In this document: piece after piece, positions 1 through 5,556 of the stretch
Layout: each line of letters opens with the position of its first letter
How positions within the stretch are numbered: position 1 is the first letter of the stretch
From: CAYURR01 sp964446745
GTDB lineage: Bacteria; Bacillota; Clostridia; Lachnospirales; WQUN01
DNA: 6,925 bases
NCBI GenBank assembly: GCA_964446745.1
Contig: CAYURR010000156.1
Span: 1 to 6,925, forward strand
Reading direction: 5' to 3'
Notes under the pieces: model-generated
What the model saw: the letters and a program-made list of their open reading frames with translations, nothing else
Told to the model about the DNA's origin: nothing
Database searches by the model: none
Translations under genes and position numbers: made by a program

Positions 1-19
1 GTTTTTTCCCCATAATAGC

Positions 20-44
20 TACCGTAGAGAAAAACTCTATGGTA
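20..44. repeat. 10-bp hairpin with A5 loop
   Basis: Bases 20-29 and 35-44 are complementary over 10 pairs, with one G-T wobble (24 with 40), around a loop of five A. The stem is not followed by a T run on the plus strand (cttaccc follows), so it is not a normal intrinsic terminator for a gene entering from the left. The T run at bases 2-7 may be the tail of a terminator whose stem lies outside the window. It could be a structured leader of the small gene at 87, or a remnant; its role is unknown. Confidence 0.5.
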
Positions 45-48
45 CTTA

Positions 49-66
49 CCCATACAACTGTATGGG
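49..66. repeat. 7-bp hairpin upstream of the SASP-like gene
   Basis: CCCATAC (49-55) and GTATGGG (60-66) form a perfect 7-bp stem with a 4-base loop. It ends five bases before the Shine-Dalgarno sequence at 71-77. It could be a protein-binding operator, or a leader stem that affects translation or RNA stability of the small gene. Which of these applies cannot be told from the sequence. Confidence 0.45.
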
Positions 67-86
67 ATGAAGGGAGGTTTATTCTC

Positions 87-200
87 ATGGATAATAACAA
101 GAAGACAGACTCTGCAAAGAAGTCGGACAGGACAGAGTTTGCTGATGAAATGACCGCGGATAAGAACAAATCCAACAACAACAATAACAACAACAGATAA
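87..200 (+). CDS. 37-aa Asn-rich protein, SASP-like (gamma-type germination-protease site)
   Basis: This short gene encodes 37 residues. The ATG at 87 follows AGGGAGG (71-77) with a 9-base spacer, which is strong support that it is translated. The protein is very hydrophilic: Lys/Asp/Ser-rich residues 1-15, the motif TEFADE at 16-21, then an Asn tail (seven Asn, residues 30-36) ending in Arg. No Cys, membrane segment or signal peptide is present. Gamma-type small acid-soluble spore proteins are small, Asn/Gln-rich amino acid stores cleaved during germination by the protease GPR at sites like TEFASE, and TEFADE fits that site. The inference is a spore storage or spore coat/core protein. At 37 residues it is shorter than typical gamma SASPs (about 60-100) and has a single site, so it may instead belong to an uncharacterised small clostridial spore protein family or be unrelated. 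It stands alone and is convergent with the acetyltransferase gene. Confidence 0.62.
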   Translation: MDNNKKTDSAKKSDRTEFADEMTADKNKSNNNNNNNR

Positions 201-222
201 CAACCGACAAAAGATCTGTACA

Positions 223-259
223 GACAGAGCCCGGGTGCGAATCGCCTCCGGGCTTTGTC
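223..259. terminator. Hairpin terminator between convergent genes
   Basis: Bases 223-234 pair with 248-259 over 12 bp with one G-T wobble. The core is AGCCCGG/CCGGGCT, and GCG/CGC can also pair within the loop. It lies 22 bases after the SASP-like stop and 12 bases beyond the end of the acetyltransferase gene, where a bidirectional terminator would be expected. The T run is poor on the plus strand (ttgtcgttg) and modest and displaced on the minus strand (tctttt), so termination efficiency is uncertain. Confidence 0.7.
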
Positions 260-271
260 GTTGTGCGCGTA

Positions 272-1489
272 TTAGAAAAAGTCGCCTATAAATAATGGCT
301 TAGGCATGAAATACATATCCCCTACCCTTGCACTTGCATATCCGGTCACGAGCTGCGTAAATCTCCCGATGTCCACGCTCAGGTCCGCATCCGCTCCGAT
401 TGTTGCGTCTGCGATAGTGACCTGGCGCTCTGCGTTTTCCCACTCTACAAGGAAGGTATGGTTGTTCCAGTCAAGCATCGGATCGCTGACCTTGATCGAG
501 AAACGTCCTTTGGTCATCGGGCTGTCTATACGCGCAAGCTTCAGCACAGCCTCTGCGTCCACAACCCTGTTCATGCCCTGTGTGTTCAATGTAGTCTTTA
601 CGCTAAAGCCCTCGACCGTTTCGATAAAGAACAGCATATCCGCAGGCAATGATAGCTTTACATATCTGATCTGATATGCGTTTTGATACAACAGCTCCAT
701 CAACGCGCCGAACGCGTCTTGATCCTTAAAGCATATCTCAGCGACATCCATGCAGCGATTTTCAACCTTGTCGTCGATAAAGAAGCTCACATAACCCGTC
801 GGCGAACCGTCTCTGTAGCATATATAGGTGTAACGACCGTCACAGTACGGTATCTTAGCGAAATGACTATTGATACGATCTGTGTCGCGAACGACAGCGA
901 GGTTTCTATCCTTTATAAACGCGCTGTAGACCTCCGAGAGGTCACGAGCATCGTTGTCGTTCAGGCGTCTTTCCTTGGTTTCTATATTGATCTCAGGCTC
1001 TACGAGGCGATATGTAACATCACGACGCTTAACGAACATCTTGAGCAGATGCGTCTCTAACTGGCAGATATGCCTGTTGTACGCCTGCGAATAGCCGTAC
1101 ATAGCATAGTAGTTAATTGAAAACGGATACAGGTACGAAAACAACATACCCCTATCCCTCATCTCGGGCAGGAGGTTTTGAAACATCGCCCTCACATGTC
1201 CCTTGCGGCGTTCCTCTGGTAGCGTGGCTACGCCACCGATACCGCCCATGCCCACCTCGTGCCCGTCAAAGCGCACCTTTAGATCATGCAACACCGTCGA
1301 CGTGCAGAGCTTGCCCGTATCGTCGAACACAGCCCTTGCCGCCTCATTTGCCTTTGGTTCTATTTCGCCCTCACTGCGTTTTTTGAGATGCCTTATATAG
1401 TCCTCTTCATTTATCTGAAAATAATAAGACAATCGCATCACATCGCCCAAGCTTACACTCTCACGTTCGTTTACGGGTCGTATATCCAT
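272..1489 (-). CDS. Eis-like GNAT-family N-acetyltransferase (405 aa)
   Basis: The protein is predicted to be a cytosolic acetyl-CoA-dependent N-acetyltransferase of the Eis (enhanced intracellular survival) type, which has two GNAT folds followed by an SCP2-like domain. The acetyl-CoA site shows at residues 83-99: the beta-4 segment GIGGVAT and the pyrophosphate loop RRKGHV. It is followed by the Tyr-rich segment 121-133 (YPF then YYAMYGY), where the family keeps the Tyr that acts as general acid. A second, degenerate GNAT half covers about 160-300, and residues from about 310 to the end resemble the SCP2-like domain. The chain ends in Phe; in mycobacterial Eis the C-terminal Phe carboxylate is part of the active site, so the intact end supports an active enzyme. 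Length matches the family (about 400). The ATG has GGGAGG five bases upstream. It lies 33 bases after the carboxypeptidase gene and is probably co-transcribed with it. The substrate is unknown; some Eis proteins acetylate aminoglycosides or other amines. Confidence 0.88.
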   Translation of the reverse strand: MDIRPVNERESVSLGDVMRLSYYFQINEEDYIRHLKKRSEGEIEPKANEAARAVFDDTGKLCTSTVLHDLKVRFDGHEVGMGGIGGVATLPEERRKGHVRAMFQNLLPEMRDRGMLFSYLYPFSINYYAMYGYSQAYNRHICQLETHLLKMFVKRRDVTYRLVEPEINIETKERRLNDNDARDLSEVYSAFIKDRNLAVVRDTDRINSHFAKIPYCDGRYTYICYRDGSPTGYVSFFIDDKVENRCMDVAEICFKDQDAFGALMELLYQNAYQIRYVKLSLPADMLFFIETVEGFSVKTTLNTQGMNRVVDAEAVLKLARIDSPMTKGRFSIKVSDPMLDWNNHTFLVEWENAERQVTIADATIGADADLSVDIGRFTQLVTGYASARVGDMYFMPKPLFIGDFF

Positions 1490-1522
1490 ATTTGCCTCCC
1501 ATGCGGCCGCGCCGCCAAATGA

Positions 1523-2956
1523 TTAATATCGCCTGTGGAACTTATATCTGTATCTGTTGCGCTTTGAACGTGCCCTCGCCGAGACTATGATTAACGTGAT
1601 CACAACCACGATCAACAGCACGCCCCCTATCCAAAATGGCAACGCCTTTAATGTAAAGACGGTGTCCATGAATTGCTTCTTGTAATATTCATAATCACTG
1701 TCAGAGGTGCGCTCTACAGCCTCGCTGTTTGTGAGTATATCGCTTTCAAATATTACCTCATCATAGAGCGTAAACGTAGCCTTGCCCAGAACATCACCCT
1801 TTGATATCGGGGTCTTTAGATAGACGGCATCCTCTATGCGTTCCCTACCAGCCTTTACGCCCTTTTCGATATCCTCTTCACTCGCCAGTAGCTTTTCGTT
1901 ATAGGTGATCGTGCGTACCACGGCATCTACATCTGATTTTTTCATAAACTGCGAAAAGCCATCTTTTATATATGCGTCGATCAGGTTATCGGCGCCAAGC
2001 TGTGGGTTCGCGACATATAAGGTCTCGAGTTGCGTATCAGGCTCCGTGACCGTGCAGAATCCGAAATTATCAAATCCATAATCAAACAATGTAGCCGCGT
2101 CGACCCAGCGCGACGGAATCGGCGAATTGAACACCACGGCTACGAGCTTAATACCGTTTTTCTCAGCCGATGCCGCTACGCAGTCTCCGGCCTCGTCCGT
2201 GACACCCGTCTTTATGCCCGTAGCATACGGATAATAATAATCCCCCGGTATGATCAGCTCGTTGTGGCTCTTCCATTTATATTCCTTGGTCTTTAAACCC
2301 TCTGGCGGGTTATAACCCGCTCCGTTACCGTTATATTCCTTTTCCTTTACAATCTCGGCCAGTACCGGGTTTTCCATAAATTTCCTGGACAATATTGCCA
2401 AATCTATCGCGGTCGTGTAATGATCGCTGTCATGGAAGCCATGCGGATTTACAAAATTCGTACTCGTTGCACCGAGCTCCTTTGCCTTGTCGTTCATGAG
2501 CTTTGCAAACAGCTTCTCGGCCTCTATGTAACCGATATCGTCCCTGCCCTCGACCGCTCGCGCGACATTTAACGCGAGCACGATGCCCGTGTCATTACCA
2601 GACGGGATCATCAATCCACGCAGCAGATTCTGTACGGTAATGTATTCACCGACCGAATGATATGCCATGCTCGAGCCGGACGGTACGGTCTCTATCTCCT
2701 TGCCCACTTGAATAAGCTGATCGGGCTTAAGGTAATCCATAACAACCAGCGCTGTAGCAATCTTTGTCATGCTTGCCGGATACATCCGTTTGTCTGCGTC
2801 CTTTGCATAAAGTATCTTACCCGTGGACTGCTCGACTAAGATCGCAGCCTGTGCCGTTAAAGGCAAGTTATCCTGCACAGGCGCCGCCTGCACGCTTACC
2901 ATCGAGCTTATCAGCATCGTTATCGTCATCAATATACTTACAAAACCTTTTCTCAA
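1523..2956 (-). CDS. Serine-type D-Ala-D-Ala carboxypeptidase (PBP5/DacF family)
   Basis: This peptidoglycan D,D-carboxypeptidase removes the terminal D-Ala from stem pentapeptides outside the membrane. With the TTG start at 2956 it has 477 residues. Residues 1-24 form a signal peptide (RK, hydrophobic core, cleavage after VQA). The penicillin-binding motifs are SMTK (Ser62, Lys65), SGN (119-121) and KTG (249-251), in the right order and spacing. A PBP5-type C-terminal beta domain occupies about 300-400. The chain ends with a strongly hydrophobic helix (441-459) and an 18-residue Arg/Tyr-rich tail, i.e. a true transmembrane anchor rather than the usual amphipathic helix. Start choice: the upstream in-frame ATG at 2980 (485 aa) has no ribosome site, while AGGGAG lies six bases before the TTG and gives a cleaner signal peptide. 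It is the first gene of a pair with the acetyltransferase and is read from the promoter at 3023-3050. The family is clear; the exact paralogue (DacA, DacB or DacF) is not. Confidence 0.95.
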   Translation of the reverse strand: MRKGFVSILMTITMLISSMVSVQAAPVQDNLPLTAQAAILVEQSTGKILYAKDADKRMYPASMTKIATALVVMDYLKPDQLIQVGKEIETVPSGSSMAYHSVGEYITVQNLLRGLMIPSGNDTGIVLALNVARAVEGRDDIGYIEAEKLFAKLMNDKAKELGATSTNFVNPHGFHDSDHYTTAIDLAILSRKFMENPVLAEIVKEKEYNGNGAGYNPPEGLKTKEYKWKSHNELIIPGDYYYPYATGIKTGVTDEAGDCVAASAEKNGIKLVAVVFNSPIPSRWVDAATLFDYGFDNFGFCTVTEPDTQLETLYVANPQLGADNLIDAYIKDGFSQFMKKSDVDAVVRTITYNEKLLASEEDIEKGVKAGRERIEDAVYLKTPISKGDVLGKATFTLYDEVIFESDILTNSEAVERTSDSDYEYYKKQFMDTVFTLKALPFWIGGVLLIVVVITLIIVSARARSKRNRYRYKFHRRY

Positions 2957-2962
2957 ACGTAT

Positions 2963-2969
2963 CTCCCTC
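2963..2969 (-). promoter_or_regulatory. Ribosome binding site that sets the carboxypeptidase start
   Basis: On the minus strand the bases read GAGGGAG, then a 6-base spacer (ATACGT), then TTG at 2956. This is the only good Shine-Dalgarno sequence near the gene. It lies inside the reading frame that would open from the ATG at 2980, which argues for the TTG start. Confidence 0.7.
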
Positions 2970-2987
2970 GCTATTCTCATAAGAGCG

Positions 2988-2999
2988 ATTCAAATGAAT
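2988..2999. repeat. Small palindrome in the carboxypeptidase leader
   Basis: ATTCA and TGAAT are inverted around two A (2988-2999). It sits between the predicted transcript start (about 3016) and the ribosome site. TTCAAAT occurs here and again at 3014-3020. It could be an operator, but such AT-rich palindromes also arise by chance. Confidence 0.25.
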
Positions 3000-3022
3000 A
3001 CTAATATGAACACTTCAAATAA

Positions 3023-3050
3023 ATTATAACGACAGGGGCGGCTTTGTCAA
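3023..3050 (-). promoter_or_regulatory. Consensus sigma-A promoter for the carboxypeptidase/acetyltransferase operon
   Basis: On the minus strand TTGACA (3050-3045) is followed after 16 bases by TATAAT (3028-3023). Both hexamers match the vegetative consensus exactly. The expected transcript start near 3016 gives a leader of about 60 bases to the TTG start. Such a strong housekeeping promoter suggests vegetative expression rather than the forespore-only expression known for DacF of Bacillus. Confidence 0.85.
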
Positions 3051-3065
3051 ATAAAACCAACACAG

Positions 3066-3146
3066 GTATATCAGGGACAACCCGTAATCATCAGCGAATA
3101 CGGCGGTATCGCAATAGCCGGACGCGGCGAAGGCTGGGGTTATGGC
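3066..3146 (+). pseudogene. Remnant of a glycoside hydrolase family 2 gene (catalytic nucleophile region)
   Basis: The plus-strand frame containing codon 3075-3077 encodes VYQGQPVIISEYGGIA, six residues, then GWGYG. This matches the conserved active-site block of GH2 beta-galactosidase/glucuronidase-like enzymes, in which a buried strand ends in SE(F/Y)GG with the nucleophile Glu (here codon 3096-3098) and GWGYG follows after a short loop. The frame is open from 3030 to a TAG at 3201, but resemblance is lost on both sides, and no other GH2 block is visible in any frame nearby. A functional GH2 enzyme has at least 600 residues, so this is a fossil of about 27 codons. It sits between divergent promoters, where a former gene was probably deleted. 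Chance translation is unlikely given two motifs at the right spacing. Confidence 0.68.
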
Positions 3147-3177
3147 AATATACTCTACCTCCTCTACAATAAAACGT

Positions 3178-3206
3178 TTGATTCTATTCTAATGTTATGT
3201 TAGATT
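3178..3206 (+). promoter_or_regulatory. Promoter of the exporter-regulator operon
   Basis: TTGATT (3178-3183), a 17-base spacer, then an extended -10 TGtTAGATT whose hexamer is 3201-3206. Each hexamer matches the consensus at 4 of 6 positions and the TGN extension compensates. The transcript would begin near 3213, about 25 bases before the TTG start of the exporter. An alternative -10 is TATATT at 3206-3211, but no good -35 element fits it. Confidence 0.55.
3188..3204. promoter_or_regulatory. Candidate operator 1: TCTAA-N7-TTAGA
   Basis: TCTAA (3188-3192) and TTAGA (3200-3204) form an inverted repeat with a 7-base centre. It lies in the spacer and enters the -10 box of the predicted exporter promoter, a position where a bound repressor would block RNA polymerase. 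The downstream ArsR-type regulator is the natural candidate ligand by context; binding is inference. Confidence 0.4.
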
Positions 3207-3218
3207 ATATTCGAATAT
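3207..3218. promoter_or_regulatory. Candidate operator 2: perfect 12-bp palindrome ATATTCGAATAT
   Basis: Bases 3207-3218 are a perfect 12-bp palindrome, directly after the -10 box and over the predicted transcript start. ArsR-family repressors typically bind AT-rich palindromes of this kind at their own promoters. With the neighbouring inverted repeat (3188-3204) it makes a compact regulatory block in front of the exporter. Confidence 0.5.
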
Positions 3219-3237
3219 TGCAAAGGGGGTTATTTAA

Positions 3238-4506
3238 TTGGACAAAAAACAGGGCTATGGGTCGTTATTTATCGAACGAAACTTTATGAAGCTGTTTATC
3301 GCAAATGTAATCAACCGCTTTGGTGATGCGATAGATGCACTGGCATTCGCGTGGATGGTGTACGAGATAACCGGTCAGCGCTCATGGTCTGCGGTGATCT
3401 TTGGATTAAACTCGCTGCCTACCATATTGTTTATGCCGTTTGCAGGGGTATGGGTAGAGCGCATTAATAAAAAGGGGATTATGATCGTTACCGATTTGTG
3501 TCGGGCGGTGCTCGTCAGTATCGTTGCGACCCTGTATATGACCGGGCACATATCTCCGGTGATCCTTGCGATTTCCACGCTATTGATGTCTACCTTCGAA
3601 GCCTTTCGAATACCGGCCGGCATCGGCCTCTTTCCTGAGATCGTGCCAAAGGAGAAATACACCATCGCAACCTCTCTGAGCCAATCCTTCACCAATGTAT
3701 CATCACTACTCGGAATGGCAGCCTTTGGTGTGATCATAGCCGTGTCGGGCCTGCAGGGCGCGATGTATGTAAATGCCGCTACCTTTCTAGGCTCGGCAAT
3801 ATTTATATCGGCGATGAAGCTCACAAAGAGAGCCCCGAGCACAGAAAAACCCGATTTTATGCGTGATCTAAAGCAGGGACTGATGTATCTGATTTCAAAG
3901 CGTGTCGTGTTTATGATTTGTACGGTAGGCAGTTTGATCGGTGTATTGTTTATGCCGATCAGTTCGCTCATGACACCTTATATCAAGGAGAGCCTGCGCT
4001 TGGGCGAAGGCACGCTGTCCGCATTAAACATCGCGATGCTTACAGGTACTATACTGGGCACATTCTTTTTCCCAAAGATACATGTGAAGCTATCGAAGTT
4101 TAAGCTGTTTATCATAGGCGGGCTGTCAATTGCAATCACGTATATCGTTTTTGTTTTAATATCGTACATAGCTCAGATCCATTTGCTGTATACATCTCTG
4201 ATGGCTATCGCGTTTATATTCGGCTTCGGCAGCTCGTTTATGAGCGTCGTAGTAAACGTCTCGTTCATGGAACAGGTCGAGACCTCTTATCTAAGCCGTG
4301 TCGGATCGATATTTAACGCGATCGCGCAGGCACTCACACCGATTTCGTCGTTCCTGCTTGCGGCTGTAGCGGTATACTTTACGGTGAATCAATTGTTCGT
4401 AGTGTCCGGAATTGCCACGTTCTTATTATTTATGTTATTATCTGTCAATAAGACACTGAGGACTATTGACGGAGGCGGCACGGATGAGCTACATCATAGC
4501 CGATGA
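3238..4506 (+). CDS. MFS exporter, macrolide-efflux/DHA3 type (422 aa)
   Basis: This integral membrane protein is predicted to have about 12 helices and to act as a proton-driven drug or metabolite exporter of the MFS_3/DHA3 group (MefA/TetV-like). Helix 1 carries the typical acidic pattern NRFGDAIDALAFAW (26-39, with Asp30 and Asp33) followed by VYEITG. The loop between helices 2 and 3 has a motif-A-like segment (Gly70 to Gly80, VWVERINKK), and a second helix bundle follows the cytosolic loop at about 195-220. Length is normal for the family. The TTG at 3238 is chosen because AAAGGGGG (3222-3229) lies eight bases upstream and no better start is near. The last 23 bases overlap the regulator gene, so the two are translationally coupled. 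The substrate cannot be told from sequence; pairing with a local regulator suggests an inducible efflux pump for a toxic small molecule. Confidence 0.9.
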   Translation: MDKKQGYGSLFIERNFMKLFIANVINRFGDAIDALAFAWMVYEITGQRSWSAVIFGLNSLPTILFMPFAGVWVERINKKGIMIVTDLCRAVLVSIVATLYMTGHISPVILAISTLLMSTFEAFRIPAGIGLFPEIVPKEKYTIATSLSQSFTNVSSLLGMAAFGVIIAVSGLQGAMYVNAATFLGSAIFISAMKLTKRAPSTEKPDFMRDLKQGLMYLISKRVVFMICTVGSLIGVLFMPISSLMTPYIKESLRLGEGTLSALNIAMLTGTILGTFFFPKIHVKLSKFKLFIIGGLSIAITYIVFVLISYIAQIHLLYTSLMAIAFIFGFGSSFMSVVVNVSFMEQVETSYLSRVGSIFNAIAQALTPISSFLLAAVAVYFTVNQLFVVSGIATFLLFMLLSVNKTLRTIDGGGTDELHHSR

Positions 4507-5515
4507 TTATAACTATTTCTTTGAAAGCCTGTATGCGCTGTGTTTGCTTGTAAACGGCGATAATAACGATAAAGACAAGGAAAGCGAGCAAAATATAACA
4601 GACAATAAAATAGCCGAAAGATATGCTCCGATAAACGAAATCTACGAGCATCTTTCGGCTAATTTGGATCCAAACAATGAAATTTTGCAGCTGTTGTTTA
4701 AGATCAACAATGAGCAGTCCGACGATATATGCAGCTATTTGTGGACCGTGCTGACATACTGTGTTAATGAAGACTCCAGCATCCATATGGATAAATATGC
4801 CGCGTTCGCCGACTTTTTTAACGACAGTGTCGAGATTAATGACGATGCAGGGTTCTATAACTATATTCTGACGAAGGATATATCGGTCAGCCTTAAGTCA
4901 AAGCTTATATATGTATATATGAGCTTTGATGAGCTGTTTGAGTTTCTGATGGATACATTAAAAAAGACAGAGGCGTTATTGCGCGAAAAGATTTGCCTCG
5001 TAGAGGAGCTGACACAGCAATCCGTCATGGATATGAAGCAAGGGTTCGCTGAATTGGGTGCCGAGGGATATTTTAATGCTCTGCAAATACCCGTGACCTT
5101 TTTGCCGGACCACGATTTTATCATTTACCCGACGATCTCCGATTCGAATAGCATGCATATCTTCCATCAGGGGCAATATCAAAACCTCATTGTGCACTGG
5201 GGTATCAACATGGCATGGAGGAAACGCTACAAGGACTCCGCCGCATTCTCAAAGGACAATCTATTGGATGCGTTTAAGGCCATAACGGAAAAGACCAAGT
5301 TTGAGATATTATTACTTCTGAGCCGCGAACGCCTATACGGCAGCCAGATCGCCAAGCGCGTCGGCATCACAACGGCAACCGTTTCGCACCACCTATCGCA
5401 GATGGCCGCATTAAATTTGATCACGATCGGCAAAGAGCAGAACAGGATATATTATCACTTGAATAAGGATGTTGTAGCTGCGTTGATTGAGGGGTTGAGG
5501 GAACAGCTGTTGTAG
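4484..5515 (+). CDS. ArsR-type winged-helix regulator with long N-terminal domain (343 aa)
   Basis: This is a predicted DNA-binding repressor of the exporter operon. Residues about 262-343 form an ArsR-like winged helix: a helix with ITEKTKFEILLLL, the helix-turn-helix LYGSQIAKRVGITTATVSHHLSQM (from about 284), then LNLITIGKEQNRIYYHL as the wing. The Cys-rich ELCVCDL metal site of classical ArsR/SmtB sensors is absent, so an organic ligand is more likely than a metal. Residues 1-260 form a long, mostly helical domain that I cannot assign; residues about 27-45 are an acidic, Asn-rich stretch that may be a flexible insert. It ends with a Trp-rich segment near LIVHWGINMAW. The ATG at 4484 is chosen because GGAGG (4471-4475) lies eight bases upstream; an in-frame TTG at 4466 has only a weak site. 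It overlaps the exporter by 23 bases, a classic transporter-regulator pair. Confidence 0.85.
   Translation: MSYIIADDYNYFFESLYALCLLVNGDNNDKDKESEQNITDNKIAERYAPINEIYEHLSANLDPNNEILQLLFKINNEQSDDICSYLWTVLTYCVNEDSSIHMDKYAAFADFFNDSVEINDDAGFYNYILTKDISVSLKSKLIYVYMSFDELFEFLMDTLKKTEALLREKICLVEELTQQSVMDMKQGFAELGAEGYFNALQIPVTFLPDHDFIIYPTISDSNSMHIFHQGQYQNLIVHWGINMAWRKRYKDSAAFSKDNLLDAFKAITEKTKFEILLLLSRERLYGSQIAKRVGITTATVSHHLSQMAALNLITIGKEQNRIYYHLNKDVVAALIEGLREQLL
4611..4661. repeat. Long imperfect inverted repeat inside the regulator gene
   Basis: Bases 4611-4621 pair perfectly with 4651-4661 (11 bp). After a 2-base bulge (4622-4623), 4624-4628 pair with 4646-4650 (5 bp), leaving a 17-base loop. The 16-bp stem lies about 130 bases into the regulator coding region, just after the acidic, Asn-rich stretch. 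No T run follows, so it is not a standard terminator. Confidence 0.7.
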
Positions 5516-5530
5516 CACCTCATTATTGGT

Positions 5531-5536
5531 TATAAT
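5531..5536 (+). promoter_or_regulatory. Possible -10 box for the ATPase gene
   Basis: A perfect TATAAT lies 15 bases after the regulator's stop codon. The -35 side is poor: the best candidate, TTGTAG at 5510-5515, gives a short 15-base spacer. If used, the transcript would start near 5543, only about 14 bases before the TTG start. It may give the ATPase independent expression, with read-through from the exporter operon as the alternative. Confidence 0.35.
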
Positions 5537-5556
5537 CATAACAGGTGGTGATTACA

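Noticed and set aside
215..224. 10-bp palindrome TCTGTACAGA before the terminator
   Set aside because: It is short, lies between convergent genes with no promoter nearby, and overlaps the start of the terminator stem; it is probably incidental.
306..1400. Several plus-strand open frames opposite the acetyltransferase gene
   Set aside because: They lack ribosome sites and recognisable protein features and lie antisense to a gene with clear motifs, so they are shadows of its codon pattern.
1501..1516. GC-rich stretch with GCGGCCGC between the carboxypeptidase and acetyltransferase
   Set aside because: It does not form a stem with a T run and simply fills the 33-base gap before the ribosome site; no terminator can be supported.
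2030..3029. Plus-strand open frames opposite the carboxypeptidase
   Set aside because: They encode low-complexity, unrecognisable peptides antisense to an intact enzyme with all three penicillin-binding motifs.
3375..3971. 198-codon minus-strand open frame inside the exporter gene
   Set aside because: It is antisense to conserved membrane helices, has no recognisable domain, and there is no promoter or terminator context for it.
4466..4483. Longer regulator start at TTG 4466
   Set aside because: The ATG at 4484 has GGAGG at an 8-base spacing, while the TTG has only a weak GAGG four bases away.
5545..5556. GTG start at 5545 for the ATPase
   Set aside because: No Shine-Dalgarno precedes it; the AGGTGG at 5543-5548 fits the TTG at 5557, which also gives the typical family N-terminus.
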